A stretch of 64,000 bases of DNA from the NCBI GenBank assembly GCA_964518635.1, contig CAZFGK010000004.1, positions 75,924-139,923 on the forward strand. The letters are read 5' to 3'. The position numbers were made by a program, and so were the translations under genes. This document shows positions 26,650-34,535 of the stretch, in pieces (position 1 is the first letter of the stretch; the number at the start of each line of letters is the position of its first letter). The notes under the pieces were generated by a model. The model made no database searches and had not been told where the DNA came from. It saw nothing but the letters and a program-made list of their open reading frames with translations. This DNA comes from CAZFGK01 sp964518635. Its GTDB lineage: Bacteria; Zixibacteria; MSB-5A5; GN15; FEB-12.

Positions 26650-27495
26650 CTACTTTTTCGTCAGCTTCTGTATCTGCGTCCGGACATAGTCGGTGTCGCT
26701 GCCGTTCGGATAGCTTTGCAGATATCTGTTATACGTCATCAGGGCGGCGGTAGTGTCCCCTTTTCTTGCCTGCACGATGCCGGTATAGACGGCGGCGTCG
26801 GCGGCATATGGGGTCCCTGCGAAATCCTTCTCAATCGACATGAAGGCAGTCAGTGCCTTGTCGTAAGCGTTCATTCGACGATACATGTCGGCCATATCGA
26901 TTCGAATCATAGCCGCCAGTGTGTCGTTCGGTTTTACCGAAGCAAGAACTTGCTGGTACCATTGTTCGGCATTCTTGTCATCACCACGATATTTGTATTT
27001 CTCAGCGATCTCTTTCGCAAGTATTGGAGACTTGTCTTTCTTTGCCTCAGCGAGTTTGGCATCCAGTGTCCCCTTTCCTGCCTGATAATCTCCGACTGTC
27101 TGCAGGAAATCGGCAGGGGGGAGATAGCCAACAATTCGATCAAACTCTTTTCCATTGGCATCCGCGACTATCACTGTCGGATATCCCATGACCCCGTACT
27201 TTTGCTTCGCGAGGGTATCAACTTCAGCGTTGATTTTCACCAGTACGGTCTTTGTAGTGAGCTGATTAATGACGGCGCTATCGACGAACACGACCGTGTC
27301 CATAACTTTGCACCACTTTCACCAATCGGTATAATACTTGATCGCCAGTGCGGATTTCTGCGCCTTCGCAGCCGCCATTCCTTCTTGAATGGTCGTGTAG
27401 TACGGTGCCTTGCCGGCTTCATTCACGTACGAGGCATGCGCCATGCTGCCAAGTCCGAGAGCGAGAGTGGCAATCGTGATCAGTGAGTGCTTCAT
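26650..27495 (-). CDS. Secreted selenocysteine-containing thioredoxin/TPR protein (UxxC)
   Basis: Read through an in-frame TGA at 27321-27319, the gene encodes 281 residues: ATG at 27495 with AGGAG upstream and a 4-nt overlap with the previous gene. It has a signal peptide (ITIATLALGLGSMAHA), a thioredoxin-like domain with YYTDW-U59-KWC62-KVMDT, a cis-Pro loop (KYGVMGYPTVIV), then TPR-like repeats (AEKYKYRGDDKNAEQWYQQVL, AALMTYNRYLQSYPNG). The adjacent paralogue reads DWCVWCKVMDT at the same place, so TGA replaces the first redox Cys. A SECIS-like stem follows. Homology continues on both sides of the TGA in one frame, which argues against an ordinary stop. If not recoded, this would be a nonsense-mutated pseudogene. 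No sel gene is in the window. Confidence 0.82.
27281..27321 (-). promoter_or_regulatory. Candidate bacterial SECIS element
   Basis: Immediately 3' of the TGA (27321-27319) the minus strand forms AUGGACAC / GUGUUCGU, an 8-bp stem with two G-U pairs, closed by the tetraloop GGUC at 27295-27292. The loop starts 23 nt after the UGA. E. coli fdhF, a known SelB target, also has a GGUC apical loop in its upper stem; the typical bacterial UGA-to-loop distance is about 16-37 nt. The bulged U of fdhF is not obvious here. Confidence 0.75.
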
Positions 27496-27908
27496 GAGGC
27501 ATTCTCCTGGTCGGTCGGTTTTGTGGAAGAGGAAAACGCGGATGGGTACCACATCTCCCCCATAGTTTCAAACATCAATGCAGTCGCATCATCGGCGGAT
27601 TCTTCGGGAACAAGTAGTCGCGTCCGGGATGGCCCGCCAGTGAACATGTTTTGAAGCGGCAAACCAAGTTCGCCGAGAAATCCGGCCTGTGACATGACTA
27701 CGACCGGAATCCCTTCCGATTCGAGCATCTCTTTGGCAAGCCCGGCGATCATCATGTTGTCGACCTGACCGATCTCCTGCCAATGAATTTTGGCGCGAGC
27801 CGACTCTTCGTTTTCATGCATCTCCGTTGATTCACTGCTCATCGCATGCTGAGGGTCGTTGGACTCATCTGAGAGGACAGAAATAGCGGGATGCAGAAAA
27901 AAGAGCAT
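27492..27908 (-). CDS. DUF2007-like putative signal-transducing protein
   Basis: 138 residues; a conserved core of about 65 residues, QVDNMMIAGLAKEMLESEGIPVVVMSQ and TRLLVPEESADDATALM, matches the small DUF2007/GlnB-like fold family of unknown role. The N-terminal 35 residues are polar and variable. The ATG at 27908 lacks a clear ribosome site, and an internal ATG at 27842 is possible. It overlaps the selenoprotein start by 4 nt and lies 5 nt after gcvPA. Confidence 0.7.
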   Translation of the reverse strand: MLFFLHPAISVLSDESNDPQHAMSSESTEMHENEESARAKIHWQEIGQVDNMMIAGLAKEMLESEGIPVVVMSQAGFLGELGLPLQNMFTGGPSRTRLLVPEESADDATALMFETMGEMWYPSAFSSSTKPTDQENAS

Positions 27909-27913
27909 GAGGG

Positions 27914-29287
27914 CTAGGCCACCGTCTCTGCGACATTCGCGGTAGAAAAGTGTGAAAGAAGGGTGACAAACTGATCGATCTCTGCAAAAGTTCGTTTCTC
28001 GGTAAAAGCCACAATCAGACAGTTGCGTAGTGACTCATCCCATTGACCGGCGTCCACACCGGGGAGGATTCCGTGACGTTCGACCATCGCGGCAATGATC
28101 TCTTTCGCCGGTTTCGGTGTGCGGATCGCCAGTTCACGAACAAAGGGACCATTCCAGTAGAGTGAGAAACCGTCATGCTTGCTGATGGCATTCGCGAAGT
28201 ATTGCGCTCGCTCCATCGACAACAGCGCGACCTGTTTCATTCCCTCTTTTCCGAGAAGACTCAGATACGCGGTTGCCATCGTTGCACAGAAGGCCTGATT
28301 TGTGCAGATATTGGAAGTCGCTTTGTCGCGACGAATATGCTGCTCTCGTGTCTGCAAGGTGAGCACGAATCCGGGTTTGCCGTCGACATCGGTAGTACGG
28401 GCGGCGAGACGTCCGGGAAGCAGACGAATCAATTCTTTTTTGACAGCGAAAAATCCGAAAGTCGGCCCACCGAATGACATCGGAATGCCGAGGGGTTGTC
28501 CCTCACCGCAGACAATATCAACTCCGAGCTCGCCCGGGGTGTTCAGCACCAACTGTGCAATCGGCTCAATGGAGAGAATGAGTTTTGCACCTGCGGCATG
28601 AACAATCGGCTCTATCGCCTGAATATCTTCGAGCATGCCGTAGAGATTTGGCTGAGCGATCACCACACAGGCGGTCTGGTCGTTGATCAGAGATTTCAGA
28701 TGCTCAATATCAATCTGACCATTTGCTCGGCGAAGTGTCAGGATTTCAACCGGCCTTGCGGCGTGATAGGTATCGACCACTTGCCGATGGAGGGGATTGA
28801 CCGTCTCGGCAATGATGATTTTCGAGCGATTGGTTGCAGCCGTCGCCATGATCACCGCCTCAGCCATCGCTGAACCACCATCGTAGAGGGAGGCATTGGC
28901 AACATCCATACCGGTCAGACGGCAGATATGAGTCTGGAATTCATAGATGATCTGAAGTGTCCCCTGTGCGACTTCCGGCTGGTATGGAGTGTAGGCAGTC
29001 ATGAACTCCGGACGCATGACTGCTGCAAATGCCGCTGACGGTATAAAGTGATCGTAGATCCCTGCCCCGGCAAAACAGACCAACGAGCCCGCGTTGGTAT
29101 TGGCAAGAGATTCAATCTCCCGCATCAATTCGATTTCCGTCGAAGCGGGAATATTCAGTTCACCAGTTAAGCGGCAGTCAGCGGGAATAGTTGCCAGAAG
29201 CTGATCGAAGCGCTCAACGCCACATGCACGAAGCATCTCCCGACGTTGTTCTTCGGTGGTAGAAAGATAGGCCATGGAAACCGTCAT
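27914..29287 (-). CDS. gcvPA: Glycine dehydrogenase (decarboxylating) subunit 1
   Basis: First half of the split P-protein. Family segments: TEEQRREMLRACGVERFDQL, FAGAGIYDHFIPSAA, EFMTAYTPYQPEVAQGTLQIIYEFQT, TGMDVANASLYDGGSAMAEAVIMA, VICGEGQPLGIPMSFGGPTFGFFA and TREQHIRRDKATSNICTNQA. Homology begins at the ATG at 29275; I took the ATG at 29287 because AAAGG precedes it, and either may be right. Length (about 457 aa) fits GcvPA. Follows gcvH by 50 nt. Confidence 0.95.
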   Translation of the reverse strand: MTVSMAYLSTTEEQRREMLRACGVERFDQLLATIPADCRLTGELNIPASTEIELMREIESLANTNAGSLVCFAGAGIYDHFIPSAAFAAVMRPEFMTAYTPYQPEVAQGTLQIIYEFQTHICRLTGMDVANASLYDGGSAMAEAVIMATAATNRSKIIIAETVNPLHRQVVDTYHAARPVEILTLRRANGQIDIEHLKSLINDQTACVVIAQPNLYGMLEDIQAIEPIVHAAGAKLILSIEPIAQLVLNTPGELGVDIVCGEGQPLGIPMSFGGPTFGFFAVKKELIRLLPGRLAARTTDVDGKPGFVLTLQTREQHIRRDKATSNICTNQAFCATMATAYLSLLGKEGMKQVALLSMERAQYFANAISKHDGFSLYWNGPFVRELAIRTPKPAKEIIAAMVERHGILPGVDAGQWDESLRNCLIVAFTEKRTFAEIDQFVTLLSHFSTANVAETVA

Positions 29288-29337
29288 CGTCCTTTCAAGG
29301 ATGCCCATCGGCATCGCGCGGAGAAAAAGCTAAGATA

Positions 29338-29715
29338 CTATCCGAGTATCACTTTGTAACTGTCGGCGGAAAGTAATTGTTCAAGCTGGTCGCGAGAATC
29401 GACCTTGACCCGAATCATCCAGCCCTCTCCATAGGGGTCGCGGTTGATCACCATCGGGTCTGATTCGAGTGCCTTGTTGATCTCCACCACCTGCCCGGAG
29501 ACCGGTGAGTAGAGATCGGAGACCGCCTTGACCGCTTCAATCGTCCCGAAATTCCCCATCTGACGGACAGCAGATCCGACGTTAGGAAGTTCGACAAAGA
29601 CCACATCCCCCAACTCCCCCTGAGCGAAATCGGTGATGCCAATTGTAGCGACATCATCATCAATTCGAATCCATTCATGCTCTTTGGTATATTTCAATTC
29701 GGCTGGAATATTCAC
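29338..29715 (-). CDS. gcvH: Glycine cleavage system H protein
   Basis: Lipoyl carrier shuttling the aminomethyl intermediate between P, T and L proteins. 125 residues: YTKEHEWIRIDDD, GITDFAQGELGDVVFVELP, and the lipoylation site K63 in GTIEAVKAVSDLYSPVSG. Its ATG overlaps the accC stop by 4 nt. gcvT and a lipoamide dehydrogenase are not in the window. Confidence 0.97.
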   Translation of the reverse strand: MNIPAELKYTKEHEWIRIDDDVATIGITDFAQGELGDVVFVELPNVGSAVRQMGNFGTIEAVKAVSDLYSPVSGQVVEINKALESDPMVINRDPYGEGWMIRVKVDSRDQLEQLLSADSYKVILG

Positions 29716-31211
29716 TCGGGTGTCCTTTCAGCGGTGGTCACGGATTCGGCCTCCGTTTGCGCGATTACCTCACTGATTCGAGAGGTTTCCGCGACGGATG
29801 CCGTCTCTTCGCTCCCTCTTTTGAGTGTAAGCGACTTTTTTTTTTCGGTTTCACGTTCGGGCAGGAAAACTTGCTCGAGAAAATTGGTACTGTATTTCCC
29901 CTGTTCGAACAGTGGATGGTCTAGAATTTCACGAATGATGTCAATCGTCGTCGGCACGCCAGTTACAATGAACTCTTCAAGCGCACCGCGCAGCCGGGTG
30001 ATTGCTTCCTCACGGGTTCGTCCTTTGACAATCAACTTGGCAATCATCGAGTCGTAGTAGGGCGGAATCTGATATCCGGCATAGACTGCTTTATCGACTC
30101 GAACGCCCAGACCACCGGGTGTGTTCATAGCGGTGATTTTGCCGGGGGTCGGACGGAAATCTTTCTCGACATCTTCGGCATTGATACGGGCCTCAATCAC
30201 TGCCCACTTTGGCTTGATCTGATCCTGTGAGTAGGTCAGCTTCTCACCCAGTGCAACTCGTAATTGATCGCGCACGAGATCGACTTCGTATGCCTCTTCC
30301 GTAACCGGATGCTCGACCTGAATACGGGTGTTCATCTCCATGAAGTAGAAATTATGTTTGTCATCAACGAGAAACTCAATCGTTCCTGCACCTACATAAT
30401 TGACCGAACGTGCCCCTTTTATCGACGCATCCCCCATCGCTTTGCGTAGGGCCTCGGTCATCAGAGGAGAGGGGGTCTCTTCGATCAATTTCTGATGTCG
30501 TCGCTGCACCGAACAATCTCGCTCACCAAAGTGGAAGTAATTCCCATGGGTGTCGGACATCAGCTGTATCTCGACATGATGCGGATTCAGAATCAGTTTC
30601 TCGATATAGAGATCGGGATTGTTGAATGCATTCCCAGCTTCGGTCGACGCGACATGGAATGCTCGTTCCAGTTCGGCAAGATCGCGGCAGGCACGCATCC
30701 CTTTGCCACCACCACCAGCGACCGCCTTGATCATCACCGGAAAACCGATCTTCTCGGCAACGGCAGTGGCATCTTCGAAAGTGGCGACAATGCCATCAGA
30801 ACCGGGCACCACCGGAACTCCGGCCCTTCGCATGACATCTTTCGCGACCGCCTTATCCCCCATGTTACGAATGGCATCAGGAGTCGGCCCGATGAACGTG
30901 ATTCCGCACGATTCACAAATCTCGGCGAACTCAGCGTTTTCTGCCAAAAAACCGTAGCCGGGGTGAATTGCTTTGGCATTGGTAACTTCGGCGGCGGCGA
31001 TGATGCGCTTCAGATCGAGATATGATTCTTTGGCCGGCCCGGGGCCAATACATACATCTTCATCAGCAAATCGCACATGCAGAGCATCTCGATCGGCTTC
31101 GGAGTAGACCGCGACTGTTTTGAGTCCAAGTTCACGACAGGCGCGAATCACTCGAAGGGCAATTTCCCCTCGGTTGGCAATGAGGACTTTTTCGAATTTT
31201 CGGGTTGTCAT
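29712..31211 (-). CDS. accC: Biotin carboxylase subunit of acetyl-CoA carboxylase
   Basis: ATP-grasp enzyme carboxylating the biotin of AccB. About 499 residues from the ATG at 31211: KVLIANRGEIALRVIRACRELG, IHPGYGFLAENAEFAE, AVAGGGGKGMR (ATP loop), GERDCSVQRRHQKLIEETPSP, FMEMNTRIQVEHPVTE. A tail of about 50 residues (KKSLTLKRGSEETASVAETS onward), rich in E/T/S, extends beyond the usual end. An in-frame start at 31271 would lie upstream of the -10 box. Accompanying gcvH is unusual; biotin-dependent partners are elsewhere. Confidence 0.95.
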   Translation of the reverse strand: MTTRKFEKVLIANRGEIALRVIRACRELGLKTVAVYSEADRDALHVRFADEDVCIGPGPAKESYLDLKRIIAAAEVTNAKAIHPGYGFLAENAEFAEICESCGITFIGPTPDAIRNMGDKAVAKDVMRRAGVPVVPGSDGIVATFEDATAVAEKIGFPVMIKAVAGGGGKGMRACRDLAELERAFHVASTEAGNAFNNPDLYIEKLILNPHHVEIQLMSDTHGNYFHFGERDCSVQRRHQKLIEETPSPLMTEALRKAMGDASIKGARSVNYVGAGTIEFLVDDKHNFYFMEMNTRIQVEHPVTEEAYEVDLVRDQLRVALGEKLTYSQDQIKPKWAVIEARINAEDVEKDFRPTPGKITAMNTPGGLGVRVDKAVYAGYQIPPYYDSMIAKLIVKGRTREEAITRLRGALEEFIVTGVPTTIDIIREILDHPLFEQGKYSTNFLEQVFLPERETEKKKSLTLKRGSEETASVAETSRISEVIAQTEAESVTTAERTPE

Positions 31212-31242
31212 TCGTATTTCTGTTTTCCTCGTGTAATTGAAT

Positions 31243-31271
31243 AATGTACCCCCGTCCAACACTTTCGACAA
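31243..31271 (-). promoter_or_regulatory. Candidate promoter of the accC-gcv operon
   Basis: Minus strand: TTGTCG (31271-31266), 17-bp spacer, TACATT (31248-31243). The start of transcription would be near 31236, giving a leader of about 25 nt, too short for a glycine riboswitch. Confidence 0.5.
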
Positions 31272-31466
31272 GTCGAATGCGCAACCCCGGAAGCCGTTGC
31301 ATGGCAGGGGCTTTGAGGGCTTTGACCAGATCGCTACTACCTGGTCTTTCCGTTCACGCAGAATAAGTGCAGCTCACGTATCACCACCTGCACGTTGGTG
31401 GGCATTTCGGCAGGGATGATCGTCAATTGGTGTTATGACGATCCTGTGCTACCGAAAGGAAATCTC

Positions 31467-32435
31467 GTGCCTGTCAAACTCTTCACATTCATTTTTCTGC
31501 TTACAGCGGCCACATCAGTGAGTTCTCAGCAGACGGCTCCGACTCCGTCGCCACTGCAACAGAAAGCGGATTCTCTTTTTCTGGCATCGGATTATGCGAA
31601 GGCCATTCCGGCATACGAAGCATTTTTCAAGAAGGACGCGACTAGTCCGATTTCATGGAATCGCTATGGCTTTTCACTTCAGAAAACCGGTGCCATCGAC
31701 AAAGCGGCGACAGCATATCAGCGCGTGCTTGATCTGAAACCGACCGGCGGATTACTGCTTGTTGTACTTTCCCGCGTCGCGATGATTAAGGGAATGAAAA
31801 ACGAAGTCGAGCCATTCTTTGCAACAATCGACAGCATGATTCGAGCTGGGTATGCCGACATCACCGGTTACGACACGACCTCAGAATTTGCATCAATGAA
31901 AAGTGATCCGCGCTATGCGGCGCTGCGGCCGCAGGTCGAGACGAATGCATTCCCCTGCCGTCACAACCCAAAGTTTCGACTCTTTGATTTCTGGATTGGA
32001 GAGTGGATAGTGAATCCAACTGCGACACCAGCGACCATTGCTGGCTGGAGTAAGATCGAGATGATGGCCGGTGGGTGTGGCATTCTCGAAAACTGGACAT
32101 CCAACCCCGCACGAGGTGCAGCGAGTGGTCCGTTTGAAGGGAAGAGTATCAATTACTATGACAGTGCCCGAGGCGGATGGCAGCAGTATTGGGTTGGTTC
32201 CGCCCCCATGGGCACTCCGATGATCTGGTTCTTTAACGGGCAGTATGATGAGAACCTCAAAGCGATGGTCTTTGAAACTGATCCCGGACCGGGACCGAAT
32301 GGAGAGAAGCAGCTCGGGCGACTTCGCTTCTTCAATCAAGGACCAGACCAAGTCAGACAATGGGCGGAGACCTCGACCGACAACGGTGCGACTTGGGTGA
32401 CCGGTTACGATTTCACTTACAAGCGGAAGAAATAG
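31467..32435 (+). CDS. Secreted TPR protein with C-terminal DUF1579-like domain
   Basis: 322 residues from the GTG at 31467, which has AAGGA 6 nt upstream and begins a signal peptide (VPVKLFTFIFLLTAATSVSS). Residues about 30-130 hold TPR-like helices (ADSLFLASDYAKAIPAYEAFF, AATAYQRVLDLKP). The C-terminal part starts FRLFDFWIGEWIV and contains WSKIEMMAGGCGILENW and WVTGYDFTY, matching DUF1579/nitrobindin-like beta barrels. Function unknown. Monocistronic, divergent from accC. The 195-bp gap upstream shows no RNA gene. Confidence 0.7.
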   Translation: MPVKLFTFIFLLTAATSVSSQQTAPTPSPLQQKADSLFLASDYAKAIPAYEAFFKKDATSPISWNRYGFSLQKTGAIDKAATAYQRVLDLKPTGGLLLVVLSRVAMIKGMKNEVEPFFATIDSMIRAGYADITGYDTTSEFASMKSDPRYAALRPQVETNAFPCRHNPKFRLFDFWIGEWIVNPTATPATIAGWSKIEMMAGGCGILENWTSNPARGAASGPFEGKSINYYDSARGGWQQYWVGSAPMGTPMIWFFNGQYDENLKAMVFETDPGPGPNGEKQLGRLRFFNQGPDQVRQWAETSTDNGATWVTGYDFTYKRKK

Positions 32436-32912
32436 TCGAGGCGAATGGTCCGCTGATCTACTGAAGAAGATGCTTCGACTGGCTCAGCATGAAGAGACCA
32501 AGATGCGTCAACTGCAACAGGTGGCCCTGATGCCCACATCAGGGTCTTCTCTTTTTCTATCTCTGTGAACGACAAACGCTGTTCAGTAGGCGGCAGACGC
32601 CCTTGTCTGCCCCTCTTCTCACCCTGAGCTCGTCGAAGGGTCCGCGAGCTTGTCTAAAGTTCGTGACTTGTCTCATGTCATGCTGAGCCTGTCGAAGCAT
32701 GACATCAACAAAATTGTGATGATGTCCCCCTTCGACAAGCTCAGGGTGACAAAAAGAAGATCGCTGAATAATCTGCAAAACGGGCAGGTCGGGAGGCCTG
32801 CCGCGCACTATCCAATGAAGATATTCGCGCTCCTTAAGGGGCTGGCTACCTACTTTGGGTGAAGCGCACGGGAACCCGGGGCAAGCCCACGGGCCACCCC
32901 AAAGATTAGTAC
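32436..32912. repeat. Intergenic mosaic of dispersed palindromic repeats
   Basis: No gene is supported in this gap. It holds at least four copies of a 20-26 bp motif built on TTCGACAAGCTCAGG (32470-32495, 32620-32641 inverted, 32679-32701 inverted, 32728-32750), hairpins of the GGCAGACG..GTCTGCC type (32591-32612), a CTGCCGCGCAC element (32782-32808) and a GC-rich segment (32862-32900). The same motif types recur at 48.5-48.8 kb, 52.5 kb and 63.9 kb. A minus-strand ORF across it is repeat-derived. Confidence 0.8.
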
Positions 32913-32945
32913 AAAAAATGCCCCGCCGGATGGCGGGGCATTTTT
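32913..32945. terminator. Bidirectional intrinsic terminator
   Basis: A-tract, then a perfect stem ATGCCCCGCC/GGCGGGGCAT with loop GGAT, then T-tract. It lies 88 nt after the OmpA-like gene stop (minus) and can also end transcription from the TPR gene (plus). Confidence 0.9.
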
Positions 32946-33032
32946 GTTTCTCAAGTCTCATAAATCCGAGGCGAGCCCTGAGGCATCGAAGACCCACCCA
33001 AAGGGTGGGGCACCGGATTTCTTATGTCGGTT

Positions 33033-34295
33033 TTAGTTGCCGACTGATTCGATTTCGACACGACGGTTCTTGGCACGACCTTCATCTGTCGCGTTGTCGC
33101 CAACAAACTTGGTCGGGTCTTCTCCCCAGCCCTTCGAGGTCATGCGGTTCTTCGCCACACCCTTCGAAGCAAGGTAATCAAGTACTGCTTTCGCACGACG
33201 TTCTGACAATCCCTGGTTATGGGCAGTAGAACCGCGGTCATCAGTGAATCCACCAATGGCAACCTTAATGTCGGTAAACTCACCAAGTGTCTTGGCGACG
33301 CCATCAAGCTTGGTCTTCGAGGCATCATCCATGTTCGACGAATTGGTCGCGAAATTGATCTGCAGAGTGATCTTCTCACCAACTTTGCGGATCGTCGGGC
33401 AACCATTTGCATCGACCGGAATACCAGCCGGAGTACCGGGGCACTGATCAATACCATCGAATACGCCGTCGCCGTCTTCGTCAGTCGGGCAACCGCTGGC
33501 ATCCACCTTCGCACCACGAGGGGTGTTCGGGCACTTGTCGATACCGTCAGCGACACCGTCACCGTCGGAATCCATCGGACAACCGGAGGCATCTACCTTC
33601 GTTCCAGCCGGGGTATCCGGACATTTGTCGATGCCATCAAAGACGCCGTCTTTGTCGGTGTCACTCGGGCATCCATTCTTATCAACCGTCGCTCCACGTG
33701 GTGTGCCGGGGCACTTGTCCTTGGAATTAGCAACACCGTCGCCGTCATCGTCGCCGTCAACTGGCTTCGGAGCAGTGGCGGTCATTGGCTTATAGTAGCC
33801 AGCAACCCATTTACGTTGATCTTCGGTATCCGGTACGCCGTCACCGTCTGAATCAGCACCCTGCATCCATTCAATCTCTCCACGATCAGTTACATCTCCG
33901 CCGTTGTAATAGCCAGCAGTGAAAGGACGCTGATCAGCGGCATCCGGGATACCATCTCCATCGGAGTCGGTTGTCGGAGAGAGTGACATGAACATCGAAG
34001 CCGCGGCCATCTCGCCGCCGGAGCTGTAATATTCAGCAACCCACGGGCTTGGATCATTCGTGTCGCCGACTCCATCACCATCTGAGTCGGAGCCTTCGTT
34101 CCATGATGCCGTGCCGCGGTCGGTGACATCACCCGAGTTGTAATATCCAGCAACGCGTGGTCGCTGATCGACATTATCCGGTACGCCATCTCCATCCATG
34201 TCCTGTGCGGTGGCGAGATTCGGAAGTGAGAGTACGAGCGTGACGGCCAACAGCGTCCCGAAACGCGTTAGCCCTTTTCTGAGTAGTGTAACCAT
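33033..34295 (-). CDS. OmpA-family protein with calcium-type repeats
   Basis: About 420 residues. Signal peptide (LLRKGLTRFGTLLAVTLVLS); then four repeats of a pattern D-x-D-G-D-G-x-x-D-x-x-D-x-R..VAGYY (for example DSDGDGVPDTEDQRKWVAGYY, residues about 30-170); then thrombospondin-3-like repeats (DKCPDTPAGTKVDASGCPMD and similar) up to about 300; finally an OmpA C-terminal peptidoglycan-binding domain (FATNSSNMDDASKTKLDGVA, NQGLSERRAKAVLDYL, GRAKNRRVEIESVGN). The ATG at 34295 is used because AAAGGAGG precedes it by 10 nt and follows an upstream ATG. It likely anchors the outer membrane to peptidoglycan. Confidence 0.88.
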   Translation of the reverse strand: MVTLLRKGLTRFGTLLAVTLVLSLPNLATAQDMDGDGVPDNVDQRPRVAGYYNSGDVTDRGTASWNEGSDSDGDGVGDTNDPSPWVAEYYSSGGEMAAASMFMSLSPTTDSDGDGIPDAADQRPFTAGYYNGGDVTDRGEIEWMQGADSDGDGVPDTEDQRKWVAGYYKPMTATAPKPVDGDDDGDGVANSKDKCPGTPRGATVDKNGCPSDTDKDGVFDGIDKCPDTPAGTKVDASGCPMDSDGDGVADGIDKCPNTPRGAKVDASGCPTDEDGDGVFDGIDQCPGTPAGIPVDANGCPTIRKVGEKITLQINFATNSSNMDDASKTKLDGVAKTLGEFTDIKVAIGGFTDDRGSTAHNQGLSERRAKAVLDYLASKGVAKNRMTSKGWGEDPTKFVGDNATDEGRAKNRRVEIESVGN

Positions 34296-34383
34296 TCCTA
34301 TGGTTCCTCCTTTAGATATGAACATCATCAGTCCTTGTTTCCTCGTTGCTGTTTTCGGGATGTCTCCCGGTAACAGGGGGGTA

Positions 34384-34413
34384 AGAGTAGCACAAGATTT
34401 AGGGGTACGTCAA
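34384..34413 (-). promoter_or_regulatory. Promoter of the OmpA-like gene
   Basis: Minus strand: TTGACG (34413-34408), 18-bp spacer, TACTCT (34389-34384), about 90 nt before the start codon. Hexamers identical to the pyr promoter. The leader contains a CGGGAGACATCCCG hairpin. Confidence 0.65.
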
Positions 34414-34470
34414 TAAAAGCATACGGATAGGGGGAGAGGGTTACAGGTCGAGAATCGGCATAGGCTACCT

Positions 34471-34504
34471 AAAGAAAACAACCTCGACCGTTTGGCCGAG
34501 GTTG
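34471..34504 (-). terminator. Intrinsic terminator after pilT
   Basis: Minus strand: CAACCTCGGCC, AAAC loop, GGTCGAGGTTG, then TTTTCTTT. Ends the accB-pilT transcript 32 nt after the pilT stop. Confidence 0.88.
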
Positions 34505-34535
34505 CTGTGTGAACTGAATCTTGTGAAAAATGGGT

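Noticed and set aside
27319..27552. Reading the first half of the Sec gene as a short separate protein
   Set aside because: Homology with the tandem paralogue runs through the TGA in one frame, so a 58-residue product ending there is unlikely to be the real gene.
31212..31466. Possible glycine riboswitch before the accC-gcv operon
   Set aside because: The predicted promoter lies only about 30 nt before the start codon and no riboswitch-like core is visible.
32557..32997. Minus-strand ORF of 146 residues across the gap at 32.6-33.0 kb
   Set aside because: It is translated from dispersed repeats (HPELVEG and LRQAQHDM style stretches) and has no protein-like features.
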